Both the position numbers and the translations under genes were made by a program. Of a stretch of 64,000 bases of DNA, positions 26,443 through 35,334 are shown in pieces (within the stretch, counting starts at the first letter, position 1; every line of letters starts with the position of its first letter). Location of the stretch: assembly GCA_016927815.1 (NCBI GenBank), contig JAFGLY010000166.1, forward strand, positions 101,142-165,141. Reading direction: 5' to 3'. Below the pieces are notes generated by a model. The model saw only the letters and a program-made list of their open reading frames with translations. It was not told where the DNA came from and did no database searches. This DNA comes from Deltaproteobacteria bacterium (lineage in GTDB: Bacteria > Myxococcota_A > UBA796 > JAFGLY01).

Positions 26443-27774
26443 CTAGTTCTCCTTGCTGTCCCCGTACCGATCGATGCCCTGGAGGACGGCGAGGTCGTTG
26501 GCGGCCTCCTCGAGGCCTCCGAGGCCGGGCAGGAGGGTCTCGAGGACCTGGAGCGCATCCAGTGCCTCGCGGGTGTGGCCGGTGCGAAGTTGGGCCTCGG
26601 CCATGACGGCGTAGAGCCCCGGATGGTTGACGGGTCCGATCTGACGGGCCGAGGCGAGGTCCAGCGCCAGCAGAGCCAGGGTGAGCGCCCTCGCGGGCTG
26701 GTCGCTCCGCATCGCCACGCGTGCCTCGGCAAGCAGTACGCGGCTCCGAAACACCGCTGCGAGGGCGAGGTCGTCCAGCAGGGCCCGGCCGTCCGCAGAC
26801 ACGGTGCCGTGCAGCGAGGCGGTCCACGAATCGAACCGGGCGTCCAGGGCTCGGACCGCCCGCCGGGCCTGGTCGGCGTCATCCGTGGGGGGCAGGGAAG
26901 CTCCCATCCCGAAGTCGTCGAGCAGGGCCGTGCCCGAACGGGGCACGTCCTGGAAGGCCGTGCAGTCCGATGACGCGTGGCACGGGCCGAAGATCACCGC
27001 GGACAGCGGATCCGATCCGGGAACGGGATCGGAGAGGGCCTCTGCGATCCCCCGTGCGTCGAGGATCTCCAGTGCTCGGTGCCGCGCCACCGAGGCCCAG
27101 GTCCGGAGCCATTGAGGATCCCCGAAGGTTCGGATGACCGTGCCCTGGGGGTCGCGATCCTGGACGAGCGGACCGTCGGCGTGCAGACGCGGATCGAGCC
27201 GGCCCGTGCGGCGGGCCTCGAGGTGGCCGAGGGTTCGGCCCACGAGGCCATTCGAAACGTCGGACTCCGGTCCGCCCTCAGCCCTCGTGGCCATCCATCG
27301 GCATGCTTCGGCGACCTCCGGGTCGGAGGCACCGGTCCCGAGATCGAACCAGCTCCTCGCCGCGGAGGCATCGCCCCGTTCGAGGGCGGCAAGACCGGCC
27401 ACGTACGGCAGGCCGCTTCCAGGGGGCACGCCGGGGTGGTCCTTCCAGGTATCGGCGAGCACTTGCCAGACCACGTCGCCGACCCGTGCGAGGTCCTCGT
27501 AGAGGAGCATGGCCTCCACGAGGGCCCGGCCTCGCGCCTCGCGGGTGGTGGGCGCGTCGCCGAGGAACGCCTCGGCCGCCTCCTCGAATGCACACCGATG
27601 GAAGGCCACCCAGCCATCCCGCGACGATTCGTCCACGAGTGCGGCGAAGGTGGCGGGTTCACGGGTGACCTGGGCGATCCAGCTCGCGTCCAGCGGCGAG
27701 GGAGGGGTCAGGCCCTCGTGCGAGGGGCGGCAGGAGCCGGCGAGCATCCATGCGACGAGGGTGGCTGTCCTCAC
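26443..27774 (-). CDS. TPR-rich lipoprotein, function unknown
   Basis: The 443 residues start VRTATLVAWMLAGSC, a lipoprotein-type leader with a non-ideal lipobox (AGSC). The rest is alpha-helical with TPR-like pairs (AFHRCAFEEAAEAFL, GLAALERGDASAARSWF, LAEARVAMRSDQPARALTLAL, AEAQLRTGHTREALDALQVL). No catalytic motif is visible. GTG 27774 lies 7 bases after the stop of the upstream lipoprotein gene, and the stop is 4 bases before the substrate-binding protein start. It is probably an envelope scaffold for the transporter. Confidence 0.72.
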   Translation of the reverse strand: MRTATLVAWMLAGSCRPSHEGLTPPSPLDASWIAQVTREPATFAALVDESSRDGWVAFHRCAFEEAAEAFLGDAPTTREARGRALVEAMLLYEDLARVGDVVWQVLADTWKDHPGVPPGSGLPYVAGLAALERGDASAARSWFDLGTGASDPEVAEACRWMATRAEGGPESDVSNGLVGRTLGHLEARRTGRLDPRLHADGPLVQDRDPQGTVIRTFGDPQWLRTWASVARHRALEILDARGIAEALSDPVPGSDPLSAVIFGPCHASSDCTAFQDVPRSGTALLDDFGMGASLPPTDDADQARRAVRALDARFDSWTASLHGTVSADGRALLDDLALAAVFRSRVLLAEARVAMRSDQPARALTLALLALDLASARQIGPVNHPGLYAVMAEAQLRTGHTREALDALQVLETLLPGLGGLEEAANDLAVLQGIDRYGDSKEN

Positions 27775-27781
27775 GGGTGCG

Positions 27782-28201
27782 TCACTCCCCCTCGTAGGTG
27801 GCACCGTCGTTCTGGGCGCGGTCCGGGTAGATGGCCGGGTCGAGGTTCTCCACACCTGCCTCCACGCGGATCGTGTCCTCGGTGAGCGTGAGCGGGTCGA
27901 GTTGCAGCTCCCCGCGCGTGAAGTGGAAGATCTTCGTGGCGTCGTGGAATCCGGTCTTGACGGCCGAGAGCGTGTAGTCCGTCCTCCGCCTCAACCGTGT
28001 CCGATTGCCGTTCGCGTCCCTGAGGTAGTCGATCGAGAAACCGCCCTGCGCGTCGGTGACCAGTTCGACACCGCCCGGCTGCAGTCCCACGATGACCCGC
28101 TCGACGGGCTGGCCGTTGCGGTCGAGGATCGAACCGGAGATGACGTGATGGGGCGCGCACGCTGCGGGCAGCAGGAGGGCGAGGCACAGGGCACGATGCA
28201 T
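27782..28201 (-). CDS. Small lipoprotein with carboxypeptidase-regulatory-like domain
   Basis: The 139-residue protein has a leader ending PAAC (Cys15) and then one beta-sandwich of the carboxypeptidase regulatory-like type (ISGSILDRNGQPVERVIVGLQ, then TDAQGGFSIDYL). Such domains are adhesion or structural modules. ATG 28201 has GGAGG about 10 bases upstream, 17 bp after the pseudokinase stop. The last third is acidic with no recognised motif. Confidence 0.75.
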   Translation of the reverse strand: MHRALCLALLLPAACAPHHVISGSILDRNGQPVERVIVGLQPGGVELVTDAQGGFSIDYLRDANGNRTRLRRRTDYTLSAVKTGFHDATKIFHFTRGELQLDPLTLTEDTIRVEAGVENLDPAIYPDRAQNDGATYEGE

Positions 28202-28218
28202 GATCCGATCCTCCACGG

Positions 28219-30342
28219 CTATCTGAGCCGTTTCCGGATGGTTTCGAGCTTGGCAATCTCCCGGTCGGCACGGGTGACGAGATCGGCTCGGGACCCGCTG
28301 CCGACGTGCTCGCGGTACCTCCGCCACGCACCGAGCGCGGCGTCGAGCAGGTCGATGTCGTCCTCGCTGCGGTAGAAGAGGCCCTGGTGGGACGCGGCCA
28401 GCACCTCGTAGATCTCCGCCTTCTTGAGGAAGATGAGATCCGACGGCATGCGCGCCCAGTGCCGATCGGCCAGACGGGCCTTGTCGATGGCCCGTTCGTA
28501 GTCCCCCTTGTTGGCGTGGTATCGAGCGTACTCCACGAGGATGACCGGGTTGTAGGCGTTCTCGGGTCGACGGGAGAGCTCGTCGAGGTACAGCTTGAGC
28601 GCGGTGTCGTCCTGGCGGGCCCGGGCGTTCATCACCAGCAGCATCCGGCTGCGGTCGAAGCCCAGGTCGTCGTCCTGGACCCTCTCGATGACCAGGACGT
28701 CGCTGGGCGTGAGCTTCCCGCCTGCCGCCGCCGAAGCGAACCGGTCCAGGAGAGCATGGGAGTTGGGCGGCTCGCGGTCCGTGGGGCCGATGTCGGCCAC
28801 GGGAGGGAGGGGCGAGTCCCCTGGATCGGGTTCGGGTGGGGCGATCTCGGCCGGACGAACGGGCGGCGGGGCGGGTGCCTCGGGGGGAGGGGGCCCCTCG
28901 GTCCGTTCGACCTGCGCCACGACGTCCGCCACCGGCGTCTCGACGGGCGTCGGGATGGCCACTTCGGACGCGGCCTCGAGGGGAGGGGTCCTCGGGGAAG
29001 GCGTTGTGCGGGTGCCCAGGCTCCAGGCCACCCAGAGCAGCCCCGCCAGGACGAGGACCCCCGCGACGCCCACGAGCACGAGCATGCCCACGGCCCGTTG
29101 CGATGGGGGAGGGGAGTCGCCGGCAGGGGGCCGGGGTACGGTCTCGACGTCGTCGGTGGGGAGCGGATGGGGAGGAGTCGGGGGAGCCGGAGGCTGCCCG
29201 GGGGCCCAGGGTCGGGTGTCGGGTTCCGTCTCGGGCGGTTCCTGGGGCATGGGGAAGTCCGGGTCCGGCTTGAGACCGGTCGCGACCACGACGGGCGTAT
29301 CGGCCTCCGCCTCGCCGGAGGCGCTGTTCCAGTCGCGCTCCTCCAGGCTCGCGGCGCGTTCGGCGAGCGCTCGGGCTGCGAAGGAGGCCGTGGACGAGGG
29401 ATCGGCCAGTGCCGGTGGGAGCGGGCCCGATCCGAGGAGAGGAGCCAGACAGGCCAGGGGGTCGGCGTCCTGGAGGCCATCGGCCGCCACCAGGCCACAG
29501 AGATCCTCCTTCACCACGAACGCACGCTGGGATCGGTGCTTGGGGCTCAAGGAGAGCGCTCGGTGGAGCACCTTGTCCAGCCCAGGCAGGATCTCTCCGA
29601 CCCCGTGGAGACGCGAGCCGACCTCGGCACGGCGCACGCGCTGGATGGTCCGCTGAGGGGTGTCCTCGCGGAACAGGGGGTGAAGCGTCGCAAGCTCGTA
29701 CAGGACGGTGCCGAGCGCGAACACGTCGCTGGTGGGCAGGAGCTTCTGGTCGGTGTGGGTCTGCTCGGGCGACAGGTACTCCAGTCCAGCCTGGGGCTCC
29801 GCGTCTGCACCTTCGGCCGGAAGGACCGGAGCCCGCCGGAGCCCGTAGCCTCCGAGGCGAACCGTACCCTCGGGCGTGACGAACACGCAGTCCGGGCGTA
29901 GCGCGAGGTGAAGCACGTGGGGTTGACCGGTGGCCTTGCCCGGACGGTCGTGGAGTGCCTCGAGGCCGTCGCACACCTGGGTGGCAAGGTGAAGGAGCGC
30001 GTTCTTGGAAAGCCGGGTACCCGTCTGGCGGCACCACCCGACCACCTCGGCCAGCGTGATCCCGTCGACCCACTCCTCGACGACGAACAGGTGGTCGCCC
30101 TCGCGGAATGCATCCAGTACGGACACCAGGAGGGGATGCCTCACGGCCGCGAGGTCCTTCGCCCGGGTTTCCACGGCCGCCTGCTCCATGGGGTCGCGCC
30201 CCTCGGCTGGGTGTGCGTGGCGCACGAACACTCTGAGTCGACCCGGCTCGCCCAGGAACGCCTCGTAGGCATCCATGGCGCCGATGCGTCCGAGGGTGCG
30301 GACGAGCGTGAGCGATCCGAAGGTCTGGGGGAGGTCCATCAT
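28219..30342 (-). CDS. Membrane pseudokinase with C-terminal helical domain
   Basis: The 707 residues have a Ser/Thr-kinase-like domain (about 8-290), a Pro-rich linker, one membrane helix (about 410-435), a second Pro-rich stretch and a TPR-like C-terminal domain (about 560-707). The kinase fold is recognisable (VLHLALRPDCVFVTPEG, LGGYGL, LSPEQ, SDVFALGTVLYELATL), but catalytic residues are replaced. The ATP-binding Lys appears as Arg41, the HRD Asp as Ala147, the following Lys as Arg149, the Asn as Cys152 and the DFG Asp as Gly165. It is therefore probably a pseudokinase that binds partners. It heads a minus-strand operon with two lipoproteins and a peptide transporter. ATG 30342 or the adjacent ATG 30339 is the start; GAGG lies about 14 bases upstream. 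Confidence 0.85.
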   Translation of the reverse strand: MMDLPQTFGSLTLVRTLGRIGAMDAYEAFLGEPGRLRVFVRHAHPAEGRDPMEQAAVETRAKDLAAVRHPLLVSVLDAFREGDHLFVVEEWVDGITLAEVVGWCRQTGTRLSKNALLHLATQVCDGLEALHDRPGKATGQPHVLHLALRPDCVFVTPEGTVRLGGYGLRRAPVLPAEGADAEPQAGLEYLSPEQTHTDQKLLPTSDVFALGTVLYELATLHPLFREDTPQRTIQRVRRAEVGSRLHGVGEILPGLDKVLHRALSLSPKHRSQRAFVVKEDLCGLVAADGLQDADPLACLAPLLGSGPLPPALADPSSTASFAARALAERAASLEERDWNSASGEAEADTPVVVATGLKPDPDFPMPQEPPETEPDTRPWAPGQPPAPPTPPHPLPTDDVETVPRPPAGDSPPPSQRAVGMLVLVGVAGVLVLAGLLWVAWSLGTRTTPSPRTPPLEAASEVAIPTPVETPVADVVAQVERTEGPPPPEAPAPPPVRPAEIAPPEPDPGDSPLPPVADIGPTDREPPNSHALLDRFASAAAGGKLTPSDVLVIERVQDDDLGFDRSRMLLVMNARARQDDTALKLYLDELSRRPENAYNPVILVEYARYHANKGDYERAIDKARLADRHWARMPSDLIFLKKAEIYEVLAASHQGLFYRSEDDIDLLDAALGAWRRYREHVGSGSRADLVTRADREIAKLETIRKRLR

Positions 30343-30547
30343 GTCGTCACGCCTCGCACCCCGCGCACAGCGGATCTCGGAGCTTGCGACGACGCCAGCA
30401 CCCGGCCATACCGGAGCGGCACCGGTCCGTGACCTAACCGTCCACCGACCGATCCCGTCAAGGCCGTTGGAGTCCGCTCGCCCACGGATCGGCTCCGGGC
30501 GGGGACCCGAGGCGCCTCGACCCTCCCGGACGGGGTAGGATTCGGGC

Positions 30548-31009
30548 ATGTTCCCTCGGCCTTCTAGGATCCTCCCCCTCCTGGTGCTGGCCGGCTGCGC
30601 CCTTCACGGTCCTCATGTCGGGATTCTCAGGCAGGAGGACGCAGCGGTCGTGCTCGACACGCCCCAAGGCCGGACGCGCCGCCTCCTGCTCGACGAGGAT
30701 CTCCGCGTCGTCCGCTCGCTCGCCGGCTGCACGGTCGCCCTGGATGGCCCGCGCTTCGGTCCTCTGCTGATCGTCCGGAGTTGGAGCGTCACCGACGCGG
30801 GAGACGGCTCCGCCCCGTTCGTGGGGAGGTTGAGCGAAGCGGGCCTGCGTCTCCTCTTGGAGGACCGGAACTCGGGGCTGCCGGTCTTCCTCGCACCCGA
30901 CGCGCCTGCGGAACTTCGCCAGGCCGTGGGCCGACTCGTGCTCGTGGCGGGATACGTGGTGGGTCCCCAGGAGGTGCGCGTGGTGCACTTCCGCATCCTG
31001 TCGGAATAG
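30548..31009 (+). CDS. Small lipoprotein, function unknown
   Basis: The 153 residues start with a lipoprotein signal (LPLLVLAGC, Cys at about 17). The remainder is mostly beta-strand, with a possible OB-like pattern (VVLDTPQGRTRRLLLDEDL, ending VAGYVVGPQEVRVVHFRIL). No family was recognised. A TAGGAT box at 30536-30541 lies only 6 bases before the ATG and no ribosome site is visible, so a leaderless transcript is possible. It is followed 27 bp later by the zinc-ribbon/TPR gene and diverges from the pseudokinase operon. Confidence 0.7.
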   Translation: MFPRPSRILPLLVLAGCALHGPHVGILRQEDAAVVLDTPQGRTRRLLLDEDLRVVRSLAGCTVALDGPRFGPLLIVRSWSVTDAGDGSAPFVGRLSEAGLRLLLEDRNSGLPVFLAPDAPAELRQAVGRLVLVAGYVVGPQEVRVVHFRILSE

Positions 31010-31036
31010 CCCCCTCGTCGCCGGAGGTGCTCCCGG

Positions 31037-33379
31037 ATGGAGCGGACCTACTGCTTCGCATGTGGCGCCGAGATCCCGCCCAGTTCGGTCCCTGGCATGC
31101 CGATCTGTCCAAACTGCCGGTTCGAGGCCAATCCGGACATCCAGGCCTGGATGGTCCGCCGCGGCGGTCAATCCGCCCAGGGTCCGTTCACGCGCAGCGT
31201 GATCGAGGAGCGGATCCAGCAGGGGCAAGTCGAGGCCAGCGACGAGGTCTCCCGTCCCGACGGCCCCTGGAAGACCTTCGACACCCACGAGGATTTCCGG
31301 GCGTGGTTCTGCCCTGGAGACGCCCGTCTCGAGAGGCGGATCCAGTCGATCCAGTCCCGAGATCGCAACCAGGTTCGGAAGAGCTGGCGGGCCCGCCGCC
31401 GGACCCTCGCCGTGGTGGGGATCTGCATCGGCGCGATCGGCGTGTCCATCGGGGCCTGGCACACGCGTGCCTTCGTCGCGCCCCCCGAGTGGATCGATTC
31501 CGTGCAATCCTTCGTGGGCGACACGTGGGGCCGTGCCCTGTCGCTGCTGGGACGAGCCCGGTCCGAAGACCACGCCGCCCGGGCCCTCCAGGCCCAGGAG
31601 ACACTGCCCGGTCAGGAGGTCATCGCCCGGCTGGGACCCCCGCGGGACAACGCCCCGGCCCGGCTGCACTTCGTGCGAGGCCGGGCGGCGCTGCTGTCGG
31701 CCCCTGGCACCCCACCCGACCACGCGATCCAGGAACTCGAGGCCGCGGCGGCCGCGGATCCGGAGAACCTCCAGATCCTCGCGGCGCTGGTGGAGGGGTG
31801 GGCGTCCACGGTCACCGTCCACCCGGAGCGCAACGAAGCGACCGTAGCCCTCGTGTCCCGCATCGTGTCCCTGGACGAGGACGCACCCGCCACCTCGATG
31901 GCGCGCGCCGCTCTGGCCCTTGCCTCGGGCTCCTTTCCAGACGCCCTGGCCCAGGCCGACCGGTGCCTCGCGATCGACCCGACCAACCTGGGTTGCCAGG
32001 CCTTGCGCGGCCGGGCGCTCATGGGGCTGAATCGCTGGTCGGAGGCCCGACTGGCATGGATCGGCCTGACCGGACGGGCCCCCCACATCCCCTCCTGGGG
32101 ATTTGCCCTGGCGGCGTCCGATGTCGAGGACGGCCGCTTCCGCTCGGCCCGGGGCCGACTCGAAGGCCTCCTCGCGAGCTGGCCGAACGAGCCCGACCTC
32201 CTCGCGCTCTCGGCCCGAATCGCCTGGCTCACCGGCGACTGGAAACGCGCTCGGGACGACGCTACGCGTGCGCTCGCCGGGCGCCCGACGGACCTTCCCA
32301 CGCGCCTTCTCGCCGTGCGAGGCGCGCTCGCAGAGGGGACGCCCGACGAAGCCCTGGGCCTCCTCGACGCGGCGCTCGACGACCTCACCAACCAGGAGGA
32401 GCGCCGGACCCTCCACCTCCTCGCGTCCCATGCCCGGCGGCTGGCCGGCGACACGGCCGGAGCCGCGGAGGCCGCACGCCAGGCCCTCGGAGACGAGCCC
32501 TCGTGGGGGCCCGGAGCGCTGGCACTGGCGCTGGCCCAGTTGCAGGAGGGCGACACCTCCTCCGCAGAGGTCACGCTCAAGGAGGCCTACGCCGACGACC
32601 TCTCGCCGTCCGATGCCTCCAACGTCCACGTGGCGCTGGGACGCGTGTACCTCGACCAGTCGCGCCCCAAGGCCGCGGTGGCCTCTTTCGAACGGGCCAT
32701 CGAGGTCGACCCCTACAACGCCGAGGCGCGACTGGGCCTCGCCGAGACCTACCTCGTCCTGTCCAACGGGCCTCGTGCGCTCCAGGTTCTCCGCGACATT
32801 GCCATGATGGTGCTGGAACAGCGGGAATCGCAACCCCCCTTCCGTCTCTGCCCGCTGCCGGCACGCGACTCCACGCCTCTGCTGGAGGGTCTCGAGGCTC
32901 TCGTCCAAAGCGACCCCTCGCTCGAGATGCCCGTGGCCAGTGCACGGGGGATCGTCCACCTCCTCTCCGGCGATCCGGACGCCGCGGTCCTGCTCCTCAA
33001 GGAGGTCCTGCGAAAGGACCGCCAGGACGCGGCGGCGCGCGCCATGCTCGGTCGCCACGCCATGGCCGAGGAGCGATGGCTCGACGCCGACGCCCTCCTG
33101 ACTCCGCTTCTCGTGAATCCCGAGTGCGAGGCCTTGTCAGCCGCGCTCCTGGGATCCGTGCGCTCGGCCGTGGGTCGCCACACCGACGCCCTCCTGCTCC
33201 TCCGGCGAGCCGTCAAGCTCTCGGACGGCACGGGGACGTACCACCGCCTCCTCGCGGAGGCGCTGTTCCGATCCGGCGACACCTCCACGGGCCTGGAGCA
33301 GGCCCGTCGGGCCTGGCAGTTGGACCCGGAGGACTGGAAGGCCCGGCGCGCCGTCCTGCTGTACGGCCCCGAGGCCTAG
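31037..33379 (+). CDS. Zinc-ribbon, GYF-like and TPR membrane protein
   Basis: The 780-residue protein has an N-terminal zinc ribbon (C6, C9, C24, C27), then a GYF_2-like domain (about 38-92, WMVRRGGQSAQGPFTRSV and a GPWKTF strand), one membrane helix (about 118-138) and a long extracytoplasmic array of TPR repeats (about 195-780). It resembles myxobacterial scaffold proteins in which the small N-terminal domains act in the cytoplasm and the TPRs outside. No enzyme motif is visible. ATG 31037 has GGAGGTG upstream; the tsaC GTG starts 6 bases after the stop. Confidence 0.8.
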   Translation: MERTYCFACGAEIPPSSVPGMPICPNCRFEANPDIQAWMVRRGGQSAQGPFTRSVIEERIQQGQVEASDEVSRPDGPWKTFDTHEDFRAWFCPGDARLERRIQSIQSRDRNQVRKSWRARRRTLAVVGICIGAIGVSIGAWHTRAFVAPPEWIDSVQSFVGDTWGRALSLLGRARSEDHAARALQAQETLPGQEVIARLGPPRDNAPARLHFVRGRAALLSAPGTPPDHAIQELEAAAAADPENLQILAALVEGWASTVTVHPERNEATVALVSRIVSLDEDAPATSMARAALALASGSFPDALAQADRCLAIDPTNLGCQALRGRALMGLNRWSEARLAWIGLTGRAPHIPSWGFALAASDVEDGRFRSARGRLEGLLASWPNEPDLLALSARIAWLTGDWKRARDDATRALAGRPTDLPTRLLAVRGALAEGTPDEALGLLDAALDDLTNQEERRTLHLLASHARRLAGDTAGAAEAARQALGDEPSWGPGALALALAQLQEGDTSSAEVTLKEAYADDLSPSDASNVHVALGRVYLDQSRPKAAVASFERAIEVDPYNAEARLGLAETYLVLSNGPRALQVLRDIAMMVLEQRESQPPFRLCPLPARDSTPLLEGLEALVQSDPSLEMPVASARGIVHLLSGDPDAAVLLLKEVLRKDRQDAAARAMLGRHAMAEERWLDADALLTPLLVNPECEALSAALLGSVRSAVGRHTDALLLLRRAVKLSDGTGTYHRLLAEALFRSGDTSTGLEQARRAWQLDPEDWKARRAVLLYGPEA

Positions 33380-33385
33380 TGCCCG

Positions 33386-33964
33386 GTGGTCCGGCCGAGC
33401 CTCCGTTCCGCCCTGGATCGGGTAGAGGCCGCCCTGGTGCGGCCGGCGGGACTCGTGCTGTACCCCACCGAGACCGTGTACGGCATCGGAGGAAGGGCCT
33501 CCGACGGCGCGGCCGCAATCCGGTTGGCGGCGATGAAAGGCCGACCCCCCGGTGCCCTCCTGGTGCTGGCCCTGGAGGTCCCCCTCCCGTGGAAGGTCTC
33601 CCGTGTCCTGGCCGACGCCTTCTGGCCGGGGCCGCTGTCCATCGTGATCCCCTCGTTTCCGGGCATCCACCCTGCGGTGCTCGGGCCGGACGGCACGGTG
33701 GGTGTCCGGATACCCGCCCACTCGGTGGCCCGGACCCTGGTTCGACGGGTGGGCCCGATCACCTCGTCCTCGGCGAACCGGACCGGAGAACCTCCGGTTC
33801 GAGATCCGTCCCGGTGCACGCTGCCGGTGGACGCCGTGCTCGACGCCGGCATCCTCCCACCCTCTCCCGGGTCCACCCTGGTGCGAGGGGACACGGGGGA
33901 GGTGCTCCGCGAGGGAGCCATCTCGGCTGCCCAGGTGGCTCGCGTGATCGGTGGGGTCGCTTGA
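33386..33964 (+). CDS. tsaC: Threonylcarbamoyl-AMP synthase (YrdC/Sua5 type)
   Basis: TsaC/Sua5 proteins make threonylcarbamoyl-AMP from threonine, bicarbonate and ATP for the tRNA t6A37 modification. The 192 residues form a single YrdC domain with YPTETVYGIGG (about 27-37), the basic MKGRPPGALLVL loop and the TSSSANRTGE motif (about 130-139), and no Sua5 C-terminal domain. GTG 33386 is the start. TsaD, which uses this product, is at 50450. The stop overlaps the next gene (TTGA). Confidence 0.9.
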   Translation: MVRPSLRSALDRVEAALVRPAGLVLYPTETVYGIGGRASDGAAAIRLAAMKGRPPGALLVLALEVPLPWKVSRVLADAFWPGPLSIVIPSFPGIHPAVLGPDGTVGVRIPAHSVARTLVRRVGPITSSSANRTGEPPVRDPSRCTLPVDAVLDAGILPPSPGSTLVRGDTGEVLREGAISAAQVARVIGGVA

Positions 33965-34731
33965 TCGGCCGCGCGCTCACCCGGGAGACCCCGGCGCCCG
34001 GTCTGGTGATCTGGCAGCCGGCACGCGGCTTCCGCTACGCCCTCGAGCCTTTCCTGCTGTGCGGCTGGGCCTTGGAGGGAGGCTGGCCGAGGACCGCGGG
34101 AGATCTCGGGACCGGCTGCGGTGTGGCCGCCCTCCTGCTCGCCCGCCTCGGAGTGCGCTGCTCGGGGTGGGACGTGTCCGAGGACTGGATCCGGTTGGCC
34201 CGACGATCCGCCGAGGACAGCGTCTTGAACGTTGCCTTCGACGTCCGGGACGTCCGAACGCTCCCCCTGGCGGACCTCGACCTGGCCCTGTGCAACCCGC
34301 CCTACCTGCCCGCAGGACGGGGACCCGGGAGTCCGGACCCCTGGCGCGATGCGGCGCGCACCGAACGACACGGAACGCTGGACGAGCTCGCAGCCGCCGC
34401 GGTGCGCACCGGGCGCCGAGCCTGCCTCGTGGTGCCCCGGTCGCGCGCTCGAGAGGCCGAGCATGCGCTGGAACGGGCCGACGCGCCCGTCCGGCGCCGC
34501 TGCGAGGTGGACTCGAGCCTGGTGCTCCTGGAGGGACGGCGGCACGATCCGGGCCCGGTCGCGGCGGAGATCGCAGCCACCCGGACCCGGGAGGGCTGGT
34601 CACCCCGCGTACGGGCCTGGTACGCGCTCCTGGGTGCGCGGCTGTCCGATCGGCCGGGGCATCAGTGCACCAGCGGGGAGGGTCCTGGCGTCACCTCGGG
34701 GGGTTCCACGGTGAGACGCAACCCGAAGTAG
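33961..34731 (+). CDS. TrmN6-like N6-adenine methyltransferase
   Basis: A 256-residue class I SAM methyltransferase. Motif I is DLGTGCGVAALLLA (about 44-57) and the catalytic motif IV is CNPPYLPAG (about 111-119), as in tRNA1(Val) A37-N6 methyltransferase and related N-methylases. The N-terminal QPARGFRYALEPFLLCGW fits the TrmN6 N-terminus. The most likely start is TTG 33961, overlapping the tsaC stop by 4 bp; its residues immediately precede the conserved part. The substrate (tRNA, rRNA or protein) cannot be fixed from sequence. The last 70 bp overlap a convergent gene. Confidence 0.78.
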   Translation: MIGRALTRETPAPGLVIWQPARGFRYALEPFLLCGWALEGGWPRTAGDLGTGCGVAALLLARLGVRCSGWDVSEDWIRLARRSAEDSVLNVAFDVRDVRTLPLADLDLALCNPPYLPAGRGPGSPDPWRDAARTERHGTLDELAAAAVRTGRRACLVVPRSRAREAEHALERADAPVRRRCEVDSSLVLLEGRRHDPGPVAAEIAATRTREGWSPRVRAWYALLGARLSDRPGHQCTSGEGPGVTSGGSTVRRNPK

Positions 34732-35276
34732 CGAGAGCGCGAGAACCATCCGCCGAGCCCCGCCGGGCGGGGCAGGCCGTCCACCGCGCGTCGAACCACG
34801 CGGGGCATGTCGTCGAGCGGCGCGTTGGCCTGGTTGAGCAGGTGGTAGGCGTGCCACCAGCGGTTGTCCGGCCACTCGATGAACACCGCGCCGGCCCGAC
34901 CCACGGACCGCTCGGGGTCCTTCAGATCGAGGACGGCCAAGAGCGCCACCGCCTCCACGTGCTCCTGCCCGGCGGCAGCGGCGATGAACAGGTCGAGCGG
35001 ATGGTTCGCCTGCAAGACCGGCCGCAGATCCAGGATCTCCACGCGATGCGTCCGGATGACGAAGAGCGCGGGGGGCGGGACCCCTCGACCGAGGGCGTGC
35101 ATCACCAGGGAAGCCAGGCGTTCTCCAAGTGCGTCGTCGTCCGGCGGAAACCGTTCCGGATCACGAGGTTCGACGCCGACGTGCAGGCGGACGGAGGTAC
35201 GGTTGGGGGCCAACGACCCTCCCGGGAGCAGGTTCGGGCAAGATAGGGACCCGGCACCCGGAGGGCAAGCACCCAT
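34662..35276 (-). CDS. Hypothetical protein
   Basis: A 204-residue soluble protein with no signal peptide or membrane segment and no family that I recognise. It contains LFVIRTHRVEILDLRPVLQ, AGQEHVEAVALLAVLDL and ends with GGWFSRSRYFGLRL. The ATG at 35276 lacks a strong ribosome site, and the family-like part may begin later, near a TTG preceded by GGGAGGG, so the first 20-25 residues are doubtful. It overlaps the convergent methyltransferase by 70 bp. Confidence 0.55.
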   Translation of the reverse strand: MGACPPGAGSLSCPNLLPGGSLAPNRTSVRLHVGVEPRDPERFPPDDDALGERLASLVMHALGRGVPPPALFVIRTHRVEILDLRPVLQANHPLDLFIAAAAGQEHVEAVALLAVLDLKDPERSVGRAGAVFIEWPDNRWWHAYHLLNQANAPLDDMPRVVRRAVDGLPRPAGLGGWFSRSRYFGLRLTVEPPEVTPGPSPLVH

Positions 35277-35334
35277 TCCACATAGAGTCGCCGCTCTGAG
35301 GCCGACCCCGGTGGCCTCGAGCCGCCGGGGTGGA

